Below are positions 48,889 through 57,111 of a DNA stretch of 64,000 nt, piece by piece. Made by a program: the position numbers and the translations under genes. The stretch is taken from NCBI GenBank assembly GCA_040754815.1, contig JBFMBX010000005.1, positions 1-64,000 of the forward strand, given 5' to 3'. Each line of letters opens with the position of its first letter. Position 1 is the first letter of the stretch. Under the pieces are notes generated by a model. That model ran no database searches, was not told the DNA's origin, and was given only the letters and a program-made list of their open reading frames with translations. The DNA comes from Bellilinea sp040754815. Lineage in GTDB: Bacteria; Chloroflexota; Anaerolineae; Anaerolineales; Anaerolineaceae.

Positions 48889-50319
48889 ATGAAAGAAACT
48901 TTCTGGCAGGGACTGCGCCGCCGCCTGCTGGCGGATGAGGTTCGCCGTCAGGTGCGGGCTGCCCTGCAGACCGAAACGGACAACACCTTTACGCTGGGGG
49001 CGCACGCCGCAGCCGCCCCCAGCCACGAACGCCCCTTTGCCGAACGCCGCGAAGGGCTTGAACAGGCGCTGGAAGCGTGGCGGGTCAACCCGCTGGCGCG
49101 GCGCATTGTGGAACTGACCACCCAGTATGTCGTCGGCGGCGGAATCACCTTTGCTTGCGATCACCCCGCCACGCGCCGCTTTCTGCACGAGGTGTGGCAA
49201 CACCCCCTCAACCGCTTCAGCCTGCGCCTGCCCGAATGGTGCGATGAACTGACCCGCAGCGGCAACCTGTTCATTCTCATTTCTACCGATCCCGCCGGGA
49301 TGAGTTACTTCCGCGCCGTGCCGGCGGCGCAAATTGACGAGATTCGCACCCGCCCCAACGATGTGGACCAGCCGGTGGAGTATCTGCCCGCCCCGGCGCC
49401 GGACGGGCGCGAAACCCGCGGCTGGCCGGCCTATCAGCCGCTGGAGGACGCGCCGGATGAAGCCGGCCGTTTTCAGCCGGTCATGCGCCACTACGCCATC
49501 AACCGGCCGGTGGGTTGTGCGTGGGGGGAATCGGACCTGTTGCCCCTGCTGCGCTGGCTGAGCCGCTACGCCAACTGGCTGGAAGACCGCGCCCGCCTGA
49601 ACCGCTACCGCACGGCGTTCCTGTATGTGGTGCGGGCGCGCTTTACCAGTGAGGGCGAACGGCTGGCGCGCCAGCAGCGGTTGAACAGCCAGCCCCCGGC
49701 GCCGGGTTCCATTCTGGTGGCCGATGAGAACGAAAACTGGGAAGTGATTCAGCCGCACCTCGAAGCCGATGATGCCAACACCGACGGACTGGCCCTCAAG
49801 AAGATGATTGCCGCCGGGGCCGGCCTGCCGCTGCATTTCCTTGCCGAACCGGAATCCAGCACGCGCACCACTGCCGAGGCAGCCGGCGGCCCAACCTACC
49901 GCCGTTTCGAGCAGCGGCAGGCCTTCTTCCTGCAGGTGGTGGCCGACCTGCTGGAAATTGCCGTGCGGCGGCGGGCGCTGGCGCAGGGCAGCCGCCCGGG
50001 CGGCGGGCGGGTGGACGCCGCGGCGGCCATCCGCGTTCACGGCGGCGACCTTTCGGCGCGCGACAATGTGGCACTGGGGCTGGCCGGCAACCACATTCTG
50101 GCCGTGCTGACCCAGCTGCGCGACCGCGGTCTGATTGATGACCGCGAAATGCTGCGCGTGGCCTACCGCTTCATCGGCGAAACGGCTCAGGTGGACGGCC
50201 TGCTGGAACGCGGCAAAGCCGCTCCGCCGAGCGGTTTCGGCCCGGCGCGTGCGGCGGGCTTTCCGCCCGGCAAGGTGGACCTGACCAGCGGCGAACCCAA
50301 AGAGGGAGGTGCGGCATGA
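48889..50319 (+). CDS. Phage portal protein
   Basis: A 476-residue protein placed between terminase and the protease-capsid gene. Segments such as NPLARRIVELTTQYVVGGGI, WCDELTRSGNLFILIS, YFRAVPAAQIDEI, the helix RYANWLEDRARLNRYRTAFL and GLPLHFLAEPESSTRTTAEA match the layout of HK97/SPP1-type portals, including the wing, stem and crown parts. The ATG at 48889 has GAAGAGG upstream. Its end overlaps the next start by ATGA. Confidence 0.85.
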   Translation: MKETFWQGLRRRLLADEVRRQVRAALQTETDNTFTLGAHAAAAPSHERPFAERREGLEQALEAWRVNPLARRIVELTTQYVVGGGITFACDHPATRRFLHEVWQHPLNRFSLRLPEWCDELTRSGNLFILISTDPAGMSYFRAVPAAQIDEIRTRPNDVDQPVEYLPAPAPDGRETRGWPAYQPLEDAPDEAGRFQPVMRHYAINRPVGCAWGESDLLPLLRWLSRYANWLEDRARLNRYRTAFLYVVRARFTSEGERLARQQRLNSQPPAPGSILVADENENWEVIQPHLEADDANTDGLALKKMIAAGAGLPLHFLAEPESSTRTTAEAAGGPTYRRFEQRQAFFLQVVADLLEIAVRRRALAQGSRPGGGRVDAAAAIRVHGGDLSARDNVALGLAGNHILAVLTQLRDRGLIDDREMLRVAYRFIGETAQVDGLLERGKAAPPSGFGPARAAGFPPGKVDLTSGEPKEGGAA

Positions 50320-52241
50320 GCGCATCAACCGCCGAAAAGCCCCTGCCCGAGGCGGTGGACTGCGCCGCCCGCCTGCAATTGAAGGGCGAGGCGCTGGGTG
50401 AGTTCGAGATTCTGGCCATCAGCGCCGGGGAGGGCAACGGCTGGCATTTCAGCGCCGAAGTCCTACGCCAGTCACTGCCTTTGTGGGAGGGGCGCGAATG
50501 TTACCTCGACCATCACACCGCTGAACCCAGCCTGCGCGATCTGGCCGGGGTGGTGTATGACCCGCAGTGGGACGAAGGACGGCAGGGCATCCGCCTGCGC
50601 CTCAAACCACTTGGGCCGGCGGCCGCTTTGCTGCGCGCCCTCGGCAGTGCCATGCTGCAGGAAACGGTGCGGCCGCAGGTCGGTTTTTCGGCCGATTTGC
50701 TGTTCACGGCGCGCGGCCGGCAGGTCGAGCGCATTGTCCGCGTCCTCTCGGTGGATTGTGTGGTGCAGCCGGCGCGCGGCGGGGCTTTTCTGCGCGCCCT
50801 CAACCGGCAGTCTGCCGATTCGTTTTTCAATCCTATTTCAACCCATGGAGGAAACCCGATGAACGAACCGAATCAAAACCCGCTTGCCGATGCCGCCGCC
50901 GGAGCGGCAGCACCGTCCGAACCTTCGGCAGCCGCCGTGCAGGGGGAGTTGTGCCGTGTGCTGCTGGAACAATCGCTGGCGGCGGCGCACCTGCCCCAGC
51001 CGGCCGCCGAGCGCATCCGCCGCCAGTTCAGCGGACGGACGTTCGAGCCGGCCGAATTGCAGCGTACGATTGAGGATACCCGCCAGATGCTCAGCGACCT
51101 GACTGCCGGGCAGTGGGTGAAAGGGCCGGCGCGCATCGAAGCCGCCTTCTCGCCCGAAGACCAGTTGAACGCGGCGGTGCATGATTTGCTGGGCATTCCC
51201 AAACCGGCCGCGCTGAGCGGCCTGAAAGCGGCGCGCTTGAGCGGCATCCGCGAACTGTACACCCTGCTGACCGGCGATTACGACTTCTACGGCGGTTACT
51301 ACCCCGAGCGGGTTTCGCTGTCCACCAGCGCCACCCTGCCCGGCCTGCTCAAAGATGCGCTCAACAAAATGGTGGTGATGGGGTGGGAGGAATTGGGGCG
51401 CAGTGGTTACCGCTGGTGGGAAGCGGTGGTCAGCGTGGAACATTTCAGCAATCTGCACCCGATTACCGGCGTGCTGGTGGGTGAAGTGAGCGTTTTGCCC
51501 GGCGTTGCCGAAGGCGCCGCCTACGGCGAACTGGCCATCCGCGATTCGGCGGAGGTGGGCGAGTGGGGCAAGTATGGCGGTTATGTGGCGCTGACGCTGG
51601 AAATGTTCGAGCGGGATGAAACCCACAAACTGCGCCAGTACCCGCGCAAACTGGCTTCGGCTGCGCTGCGGCGTATCTCCGCGCTGGTGGGCAGTGTGTT
51701 CACCGCCAACAACGGCGTTGGCCCGCAAATGGCGGACGGCAATGCGGTCTTTCATGCGGCCGGCCACCGCAATCTCGGCACGGCCGCCCTCTCGGCGGAT
51801 GCGTGGGAAGCCGCCAGTAAGGCTATTTACGAGCAGCCCATGCTGATTGCCGACGGCGGCACGGCCCCAAAACTGGCACTGGACGCGCGTTACCTGATTG
51901 TGCCGCGCAGCCTGCGCCTGACCGCCATGCGCATCCTCTACCCCGCCTTCGAGCGCGAAGCCAACATCTTTTCGGAAAACCTGCAGCGCGGCGAAATGGG
52001 CGATGTGATTACCTGCCCCGAATTCAACGACCCGGATGACTGGGCGGCCGTTGCCGACCCCAAACTGGCGCCGGGCATCATCCTCGGCGAGCGTTTCGGC
52101 CTGCTGCCGGAAATTTTCATCGCCGACCGCGAAACCAGCGGGGCGCTGTTCACCCACGATGAAATCCGCATGAAGGTGCGCCACTGGGTGAGCGTGTTCG
52201 TGGCCGATTACCGCCCGCTTTACAAAGCCAACGTGGCCTGA
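50316..52241 (+). CDS. Prohead protease-major capsid fusion protein
   Basis: A 641-residue protein. Residues 1-180 look like a prohead maturation protease (GWHFSAEVLRQSLPLWEGRE, CYLDHH with a candidate His, VRPQVGFSADLLF with a candidate Ser). A Pro/Ala scaffold-like helical stretch (about 185-275) leads to a major capsid-like domain (about 300-641, ISALVGSVFTANNGVGP, YLIVPRSLRLTAMRILYP, FIADRETSGALFTHDEIRMK). An in-frame ATG at 50859 has GGAGG seven bases upstream, so a separate capsid product of 460 residues may be made from the same message, as with nested capsid-assembly genes of lambda. Confidence 0.85.
   Translation: MSASTAEKPLPEAVDCAARLQLKGEALGEFEILAISAGEGNGWHFSAEVLRQSLPLWEGRECYLDHHTAEPSLRDLAGVVYDPQWDEGRQGIRLRLKPLGPAAALLRALGSAMLQETVRPQVGFSADLLFTARGRQVERIVRVLSVDCVVQPARGGAFLRALNRQSADSFFNPISTHGGNPMNEPNQNPLADAAAGAAAPSEPSAAAVQGELCRVLLEQSLAAAHLPQPAAERIRRQFSGRTFEPAELQRTIEDTRQMLSDLTAGQWVKGPARIEAAFSPEDQLNAAVHDLLGIPKPAALSGLKAARLSGIRELYTLLTGDYDFYGGYYPERVSLSTSATLPGLLKDALNKMVVMGWEELGRSGYRWWEAVVSVEHFSNLHPITGVLVGEVSVLPGVAEGAAYGELAIRDSAEVGEWGKYGGYVALTLEMFERDETHKLRQYPRKLASAALRRISALVGSVFTANNGVGPQMADGNAVFHAAGHRNLGTAALSADAWEAASKAIYEQPMLIADGGTAPKLALDARYLIVPRSLRLTAMRILYPAFEREANIFSENLQRGEMGDVITCPEFNDPDDWAAVADPKLAPGIILGERFGLLPEIFIADRETSGALFTHDEIRMKVRHWVSVFVADYRPLYKANVA
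50847..50861 (+). promoter_or_regulatory. Internal ribosome binding site and start inside the protease-capsid gene
   Basis: GGAGG (50847-50851) is followed after seven bases by an in-frame ATG (50859-50861). This is stronger than the site of the full-length gene, which depends on coupling to the portal stop codon. The same ATGGAGGAAAC motif precedes the holin-like gene at 53164. Confidence 0.7.
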
Positions 52242-52243
52242 AG

Positions 52244-53095
52244 ATGAACGAGCCGAACCCCGAACCCCAAACCGTCACGCCGCCCGCCGGCCGCGCGCTG
52301 GGTGTGGATGTTTCGCACTGGAACGATTTTGTGGACTTTGCGGCGCTCCGTGAAGGCGGGGTCTGCTTTGCGGTGGTCAAAATCAGTCAGGGCAGTCAGT
52401 TGCAGGACGGGCGGCGCATCCAGCACGGGAGCGCTGCCCGCCGCGCCGGGCTGCTGACCGGCGGCTACCACTGGTGCGACCCGACTCACGACCCCACCCG
52501 TCAGGTGGAGAACTTCCTGCGCGCCGCAGAGGGGCTGCAATTGGACTTTTGCGCGGTGGATGTGGAGCAGTACTGGGCCGACTGGCGCGAGTGGAGCAGT
52601 CGGAACATCACCCGCCTTGTGCCGCCGGGCCAGATCAGCCGCTGCGCCCGGCAGGTGAGCGAGGGCATTGCCCGCCGCACGGGCAAGCCCACCCTGATTT
52701 ACACCCGCACCACCTTTGTGCAGGCCTACGCCGCACCCATGCAGGACTGGCTGGCCGAGTGGCCGCTGTGGCTGGCGCAGTACCCATACCCGCGCGGTAA
52801 ATTGAGCGTGGACTGGCCGGCCCTGCGCCGCGAGCACCTGCCGCACACCTTCACACCGGCGCTGCCGCGCGGCGTAAAAGACTGGCGCATGTGGCAGTTC
52901 AGCGGTGACCGCTTCATTCTCCCGGGGGGCGGCGGGCAGCCGCTGGACCTGAACTGGTTCAACGGCGGCCTGAGCGACCTGCGGGCGTGGTGCGGACTGG
53001 ATGCGCCGGCCTGCCCGCCGCCCCCGCCGCCGCTGGAAGAGATGGTGCGCCTTCTGTGGGCCGCCCACCCGGAACTGCACCTTGAAAAAAGTTGA
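52244..53095 (+). CDS. GH25-family lysozyme (endolysin)
   Basis: A 283-residue muramidase. The GH25 signatures are LGVDVSHWN near the N-terminus, FAVVKISQGSQLQDGR, HGSAARRAGLLTGGYHWCD, and the catalytic-type acidic motif LDFCAVDVEQYW. IYTRTTF, WLAQYPYPRG and WQFSGDRF are also typical, ending in LDLNWFNG. A Pro linker and short helical C-terminus may bind the wall. There is no signal peptide, so release would need the holin-like protein encoded next. The ATG is two bases after the capsid stop codon. Confidence 0.9.
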   Translation: MNEPNPEPQTVTPPAGRALGVDVSHWNDFVDFAALREGGVCFAVVKISQGSQLQDGRRIQHGSAARRAGLLTGGYHWCDPTHDPTRQVENFLRAAEGLQLDFCAVDVEQYWADWREWSSRNITRLVPPGQISRCARQVSEGIARRTGKPTLIYTRTTFVQAYAAPMQDWLAEWPLWLAQYPYPRGKLSVDWPALRREHLPHTFTPALPRGVKDWRMWQFSGDRFILPGGGGQPLDLNWFNGGLSDLRAWCGLDAPACPPPPPPLEEMVRLLWAAHPELHLEKS

Positions 53096-53163
53096 TATGA
53101 AGCGGTTTCCGTCATTGCAAAGGCCAACAAATCAACAACCTGAATTTATGGAGGAAACAAACC

Positions 53164-53373
53164 ATGCAACCCATTCTTACCCAACTGGAACGTGTCCTGC
53201 GCTCCCGCAAATTCTGGGCGCTGATCGGCGCGCTGGTGACCATTGCCGCCGGCTGGAGCAGCGGCGAATTGAACGGCTGGCAGGCCGTGCAGGGCGTCAT
53301 CGCCGCGCTGGCGGTCTATTCCACCGGCGTTGCCATCGAAGATGCCGGGCGCAGCAGGGAGCCCCGGCCATGA
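53164..53373 (+). CDS. Holin-like small membrane protein
   Basis: A 69-residue protein with a short helix (ILTQLERVLRSRKFW), then one or two hydrophobic segments (ALIGALVTIAAGWSS and AVQGVIAALAVYSTGVAIED) and a charged tail (GRSREPRP). Size, hydrophobicity and its place directly after an endolysin fit a phage holin. GGAGGAAACAAACC precedes the ATG. The stop codon overlaps the next start (ATGA). Confidence 0.72.
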   Translation: MQPILTQLERVLRSRKFWALIGALVTIAAGWSSGELNGWQAVQGVIAALAVYSTGVAIEDAGRSREPRP

Positions 53374-53570
53374 GCCGCCGCCCGGCTCAACTGTACCTGC
53401 CCGACCAGCACCCCGGCATGGCAAACCTGCCGCCGCCCGTCCAGCAGGCCTGCCGTGCGCTGGGGCTGAGCGAGCCGCCGCTGGCCTACCGCCAGACCCC
53501 GGCCGGCGGCTGGGTAATCATCGCCGCCGATGGACGTAAACTCTGCTGGCAGCCGGAGGGCCGCCAATGA
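53370..53570 (+). CDS. Small protein of the phage-derived block, unknown
   Basis: A 66-residue protein with QLYLPDQHPGMANLPPPVQQ at the N-terminus and a compact beta-like end (GGWVIIAADGRKLCWQPEG). The family is not recognised. It is linked to both neighbours by ATGA overlaps, which is the main support that it is real and expressed. Confidence 0.6.
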   Translation: MSRRPAQLYLPDQHPGMANLPPPVQQACRALGLSEPPLAYRQTPAGGWVIIAADGRKLCWQPEGRQ

Positions 53571-54010
53571 ACACGCTTGCCGACCTGCTCACCGCCCTGC
53601 GTCAGATTTTGCGCGACCCGCAGGCCGCCGTGTGGAGCGATGCCGAACTGACCCACGCCCTGCGGCAGGCCTACCACGACCTGCTGGCCGCCAGCGGCGA
53701 AAACTGGCTGATCAACGGGCTGGACGGCGAACTCAACCCCACCACCCTGCCGCCCACCCTCGTAAGCCTGCTGCTGCGCGGCACGCTGGGGTACGCCCTG
53801 CTCGGCCGCGCCGCCGAACGGCTGGATGCTTTCGATTTTCACTCCGGCCAGCAGGCCGCCGCGCTGACCACCGCCCGCACCCTGCTGGATTGCTTTCAGC
53901 AGGGGCTCGGTGCGCTCAACCGCTACCGCCTGCTGCGCCTGCAATCGGCGGAAAGCACGCCATACCCGGCGGCGGATGACCCCCAACAGCCCGGCTGGCA
54001 GGTGGAGTGA
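53567..54010 (+). CDS. Putative head-tail connector protein
   Basis: A 147-residue, mainly helical protein. The first 40 residues (LADLLTALRQILRDPQ, WSDAELTHALRQAYHDLL) resemble the N-terminal helices of gp6-like head-completion or connector proteins, which commonly start with a short helix and a W-x-D-x-E-L turn. The latter half is helical with a Cys. Position after the capsid genes agrees. Assignment rests on layout, not on a decisive motif. Confidence 0.55.
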   Translation: MNTLADLLTALRQILRDPQAAVWSDAELTHALRQAYHDLLAASGENWLINGLDGELNPTTLPPTLVSLLLRGTLGYALLGRAAERLDAFDFHSGQQAAALTTARTLLDCFQQGLGALNRYRLLRLQSAESTPYPAADDPQQPGWQVE

Positions 54011-55347
54011 CCCCCATGGATTCGTTGAGCATTTGCCTGCCCAATGCGCCCGCCTTTACGCTGGTTCAGGCCGCGCCGCCACCGCCGCTGGCCGGCTGGC
54101 GCTGGCTGGAACAGAAAATCAGCCCCGACGGCGCAGAAATGACCGGCTGCGCGCTGGTGACCCTGCGCGGTGCGGGAATCCGCGAGTGGCTGGAAGGGCT
54201 GGAAGCCGTGCTGACCGCGGCGCGGCACACGCCTTTTGCCCGGCTGGAACGGCGCGCCGCCCCCGGCGATGAACCGCTCTCCGCCGACCTTTACGAGGGC
54301 TGGCTGGAAGCCGACCCGCTCCAGCAAAGCACGGCGCGCGGCGGTTTCAGCCTGCGCCTGTACCTGCGCCACAGCGCCGTGTGGCGCAAAGCCGCCGCCG
54401 CCCTGCCGCTCAGCAACGCCAGCGGCCAGCGGCTGGAAGGGGGCATTACCTTCTACAATCACCACGACGGCGAGAGCGGCCACCAGAATTTTGCCGACCT
54501 CAGCGCCGCCGACCTGAGCGGCGCTCAACCGGCACCGCTCGGCCTGCACCTGCGGCTGAGTGAACCGCCCGGCAGCAGTTTCCAGCGGGTCATCCTTTCC
54601 GCGGGCAGCGGTTTGCAGTGGGGCGGAGAGGCCTTTCCGCACGTTTTGGAAGGCGAGGCGGCTTTGCCCGGCAGTGATGCCACCTTCACCGCCGTGCTGA
54701 CGGATGCGGCGGCCGGCGGCGGGGCTTACCGGCGGGTAGAGTGGACGCGCCCCGATTCGGCAGCCCTGCTGCGCTGGACGCTTTCGGCTTATCTGCTGGG
54801 GTTCTGTGCCGGGCGGCTTTTCCGGCCGGTGCTGCGCCTTTCCGGCCCGCCGCCGGAGGGGGTGTACCTGCGCTGGTCTCTGCTGGAAAGCGGCGGTCAC
54901 CTGCTGGAAGAAAGCCCGCCTTCGCCGCTTCAGGCGGGGCACACGCTGCAGGCAACCGCCGGATTGAACCTGCCGCCGCGCTGGCTGCCTGCCATCAACC
55001 CCGCCGCGCTGACGCTGGAACTGCGCGCCGAAAGCCGCGACAGCAGCACCAAACGGCTGGATGTGGATTTTATCCAGTTGTTGCCCGCCGAAGGCTGGCT
55101 GCAACTGGATGCCGTGAACGGCGCGGCGGGGGACGATTTGTGGGTGGACGGCGATTATCGGGCGGCGTTTACCCTGCACAGCGGCGGGCAAACCGCTTTC
55201 ACCCACACCTTCAGCGGTGCGCCGCCGCGCCTGCTGCCGGGGCTGGATTACCGCCTTTACCTGCTGTGGGAAACGGAAAGCGGCTCGCCGGTCAACAGCC
55301 GCTGTGAGGTGCAGGCTTTTTATGCCCCGCGGGTGAAACTGCCATGA
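54007..55347 (+). CDS. Large structural-type protein of the phage-derived block, unknown
   Basis: A 446-residue protein (443 from the ATG at 54016) with no signal peptide and alternating beta-strand pattern. The first about 110 residues (RWLEQKISPDGAEMTGCALV, IREWLEGLEAVLTAARHTPF) could be an N-terminal tail-type domain. Later parts (RLSGPPPEGVYLRWSLLESG and DFIQLLPAEGWLQLDAVNGA) look like repeated beta-sandwich units. I do not recognise a family. The GTG at 54007 overlaps the preceding stop codon. It may be a tail, spike or baseplate component. Confidence 0.55.
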   Translation: MTPMDSLSICLPNAPAFTLVQAAPPPPLAGWRWLEQKISPDGAEMTGCALVTLRGAGIREWLEGLEAVLTAARHTPFARLERRAAPGDEPLSADLYEGWLEADPLQQSTARGGFSLRLYLRHSAVWRKAAAALPLSNASGQRLEGGITFYNHHDGESGHQNFADLSAADLSGAQPAPLGLHLRLSEPPGSSFQRVILSAGSGLQWGGEAFPHVLEGEAALPGSDATFTAVLTDAAAGGGAYRRVEWTRPDSAALLRWTLSAYLLGFCAGRLFRPVLRLSGPPPEGVYLRWSLLESGGHLLEESPPSPLQAGHTLQATAGLNLPPRWLPAINPAALTLELRAESRDSSTKRLDVDFIQLLPAEGWLQLDAVNGAAGDDLWVDGDYRAAFTLHSGGQTAFTHTFSGAPPRLLPGLDYRLYLLWETESGSPVNSRCEVQAFYAPRVKLP

Positions 55348-56864
55348 ACCAGCCGCTCACCGTTCAATGGTTTTTACGCGATGATACGCCCTGCCTGCCG
55401 CCGCCTTACCCCCTGCGCGTGGAACGGCTGGTGTGGGAAGAACCCGGCGGCGCAGCGCTGGCGGTATTGCGGGCCGATTTAACCGCCTTTCCGGTGTGGG
55501 AAGCGGCCGAATGGGCCGCCGATGCGCTGCGCCGCCCGCTGGTCGTTTACTCACCCGAAGGGGAAGCCTGCTGGAGCGGCTTTGTGGCACGGGCAGAAAT
55601 CCTCAGCGGGCGGCTGGGGCTGGCTTTTGACCTGAACCGGATGGCCAACCGCGTTGCGGCCGTCTTTCCCCCGCCGGTCAGCGAGCCGCCCTTTCCTCCC
55701 CGCCGTCAAATCGGCGAATGGGCCGAGGATGCACTCAGCCTGCAGCGCTACGGTCGCAAGGAACACCTGCTGCCCCTCAACCCCGCAGCAGCAGGCGAGG
55801 CACTGACCGCCTGCCGGGCTTACCTGCAGGGCAGCGCCCTGCCGCAGGGTGAGCCGTTCGTGCTGGCCGGTTCATCGCCGCCTGCCCTGCGCCTGCTCTG
55901 CCGCGGCTGGTTTTCCACGCTGAACTGGTCTTACTTGCGGGTGGAGGACGGCGCAGTGGGTTTCGTGGCGGCCGCCCAAACCTCGCAGACACTGGGACGT
56001 TCGGCCAGCAGTGATGCCATGCTGGCGCAAAGTTTTCAGACCGCTTTCGGCCCGTTCTACCTGCTGGAAGCGGGACTGAACCTGAAACGCTACGGCACAC
56101 CGGCCGATGGTGTGACCGTGACGGTGTGCGCCGACCAGAACGGCGCGCCCGGCGCAGCGCTTGCCGCCCAAAGCCTGCCGGCCGGCGCATTGAGCGGCGG
56201 ACGGGCATGGGCGCGCTTTGTTTTTCCCAACCCGCCGCAACTGCTGGCCGCCACGCCCTACTGGCTGCGGATTGAGCGCAGCGGCGCGCTGAACAGCACT
56301 CACTATTACCAGTTGTACCGCGAAACGAACGACCCCTACCCCGGCGGCAGGATGCTGCAATGGAACGGTTCGGCGTGGGTGGATGGAAACAGCGGTCTGG
56401 CCGACCTGAATTTTTACATCCTTGCCGGGCAAAGCCGCTCGACCCGCCTGCTGGAACTGACCGCGCCGCAGCACGGCGGGCAGTTCTTGCGCGGGGTTTG
56501 CCTGCGCGCCGAACCGGGCGGTTTGATACCCTGCGCCGATGAGGGTGTGCGCCCGTGCGGCGCGGTTCTGCTGGAACTGCTGAGCGGCGGGGATGCGCAG
56601 GGCCGGCCGCTGCGCGCGCAGGTCAATGCCGCCCGCGAACTGATCATTGAACCGCTGCCGGAGGCGGAAAATGCCCGCTGGCTGCTGCACGCCGACGGCG
56701 CGCTGACTGCTCTCAGCGGGCGGCCGGCGCGTTTGAGCGAGCCGCTGGCGGGGGAGTGGGCGCGCCTGCCCGGCGGCGGGGCAGTGCGCCCGCTGTTTCT
56801 GCGCCGGGTGGAGTGGACGGCGCAGGAAGGCCTGCGGGCAAGCGCCTCCGCCAAACCCGGTTAG
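55344..56864 (+). CDS. Large structural-type protein with beta-sandwich module, unknown
   Basis: A 506-residue protein without signal peptide. The first half (about 1-200) looks like a tail-associated hub-type fold (VERLVWEEPGGAALAVLRAD, GLAFDLNRMANRVAAV). The middle (about 225-365) is a jelly-roll-like module with SFQTAFGPFYLLEAGLNLKR, VTVCADQNGAPGAAL and YWLRIERSGALNSTHYYQL, a pattern also seen in secreted proteins with Q-x-F...L-x-x-V repeats. The C-terminal part is beta-rich. It could be the host-contact protein. It is the last gene of the block and overlaps its neighbour by ATGA. Confidence 0.55.
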   Translation: MNQPLTVQWFLRDDTPCLPPPYPLRVERLVWEEPGGAALAVLRADLTAFPVWEAAEWAADALRRPLVVYSPEGEACWSGFVARAEILSGRLGLAFDLNRMANRVAAVFPPPVSEPPFPPRRQIGEWAEDALSLQRYGRKEHLLPLNPAAAGEALTACRAYLQGSALPQGEPFVLAGSSPPALRLLCRGWFSTLNWSYLRVEDGAVGFVAAAQTSQTLGRSASSDAMLAQSFQTAFGPFYLLEAGLNLKRYGTPADGVTVTVCADQNGAPGAALAAQSLPAGALSGGRAWARFVFPNPPQLLAATPYWLRIERSGALNSTHYYQLYRETNDPYPGGRMLQWNGSAWVDGNSGLADLNFYILAGQSRSTRLLELTAPQHGGQFLRGVCLRAEPGGLIPCADEGVRPCGAVLLELLSGGDAQGRPLRAQVNAARELIIEPLPEAENARWLLHADGALTALSGRPARLSEPLAGEWARLPGGGAVRPLFLRRVEWTAQEGLRASASAKPG

Positions 56865-56872
56865 AACTTTGC

Positions 56873-56985
56873 GGGGGATTGCCACGCTCGCTGCGCTCGC
56901 TCGCGGTGACGTATACCATGTCACCCCGAGCGTCAGCGAGGGGTCTCCCGGCCGACCTCCACCACGCCGCCTGACGGCGGCCCGG
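56873..56985. repeat. Dispersed intergenic repeat, copy D
   Basis: GATTGCCACGCTCGCTGCGC, TCGCTCGCGGTGACGTATAC and CACCCCGAGCGTCAGCGAGG blocks match copies A, B and C. It lies directly after the phage-derived block and ends in CGCCGCCTGACGGCGGC, a hairpin also present in copies B and E. The gap to 57111 holds nothing else that I can support beyond a TAGAAT at 57034-57039. Confidence 0.75.
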
Positions 56986-57111
56986 TCAAACGGACATAAC
57001 AAAACTGAAAACCCGAACAAACCGCAAATTTGTTAGAATGAAGTTTGTGGAGAAATAGTTTCCGGTAAATAAAACCGCCGGCGGGTAAACGGCGGGGTGT
57101 GGAGGTTCGAG

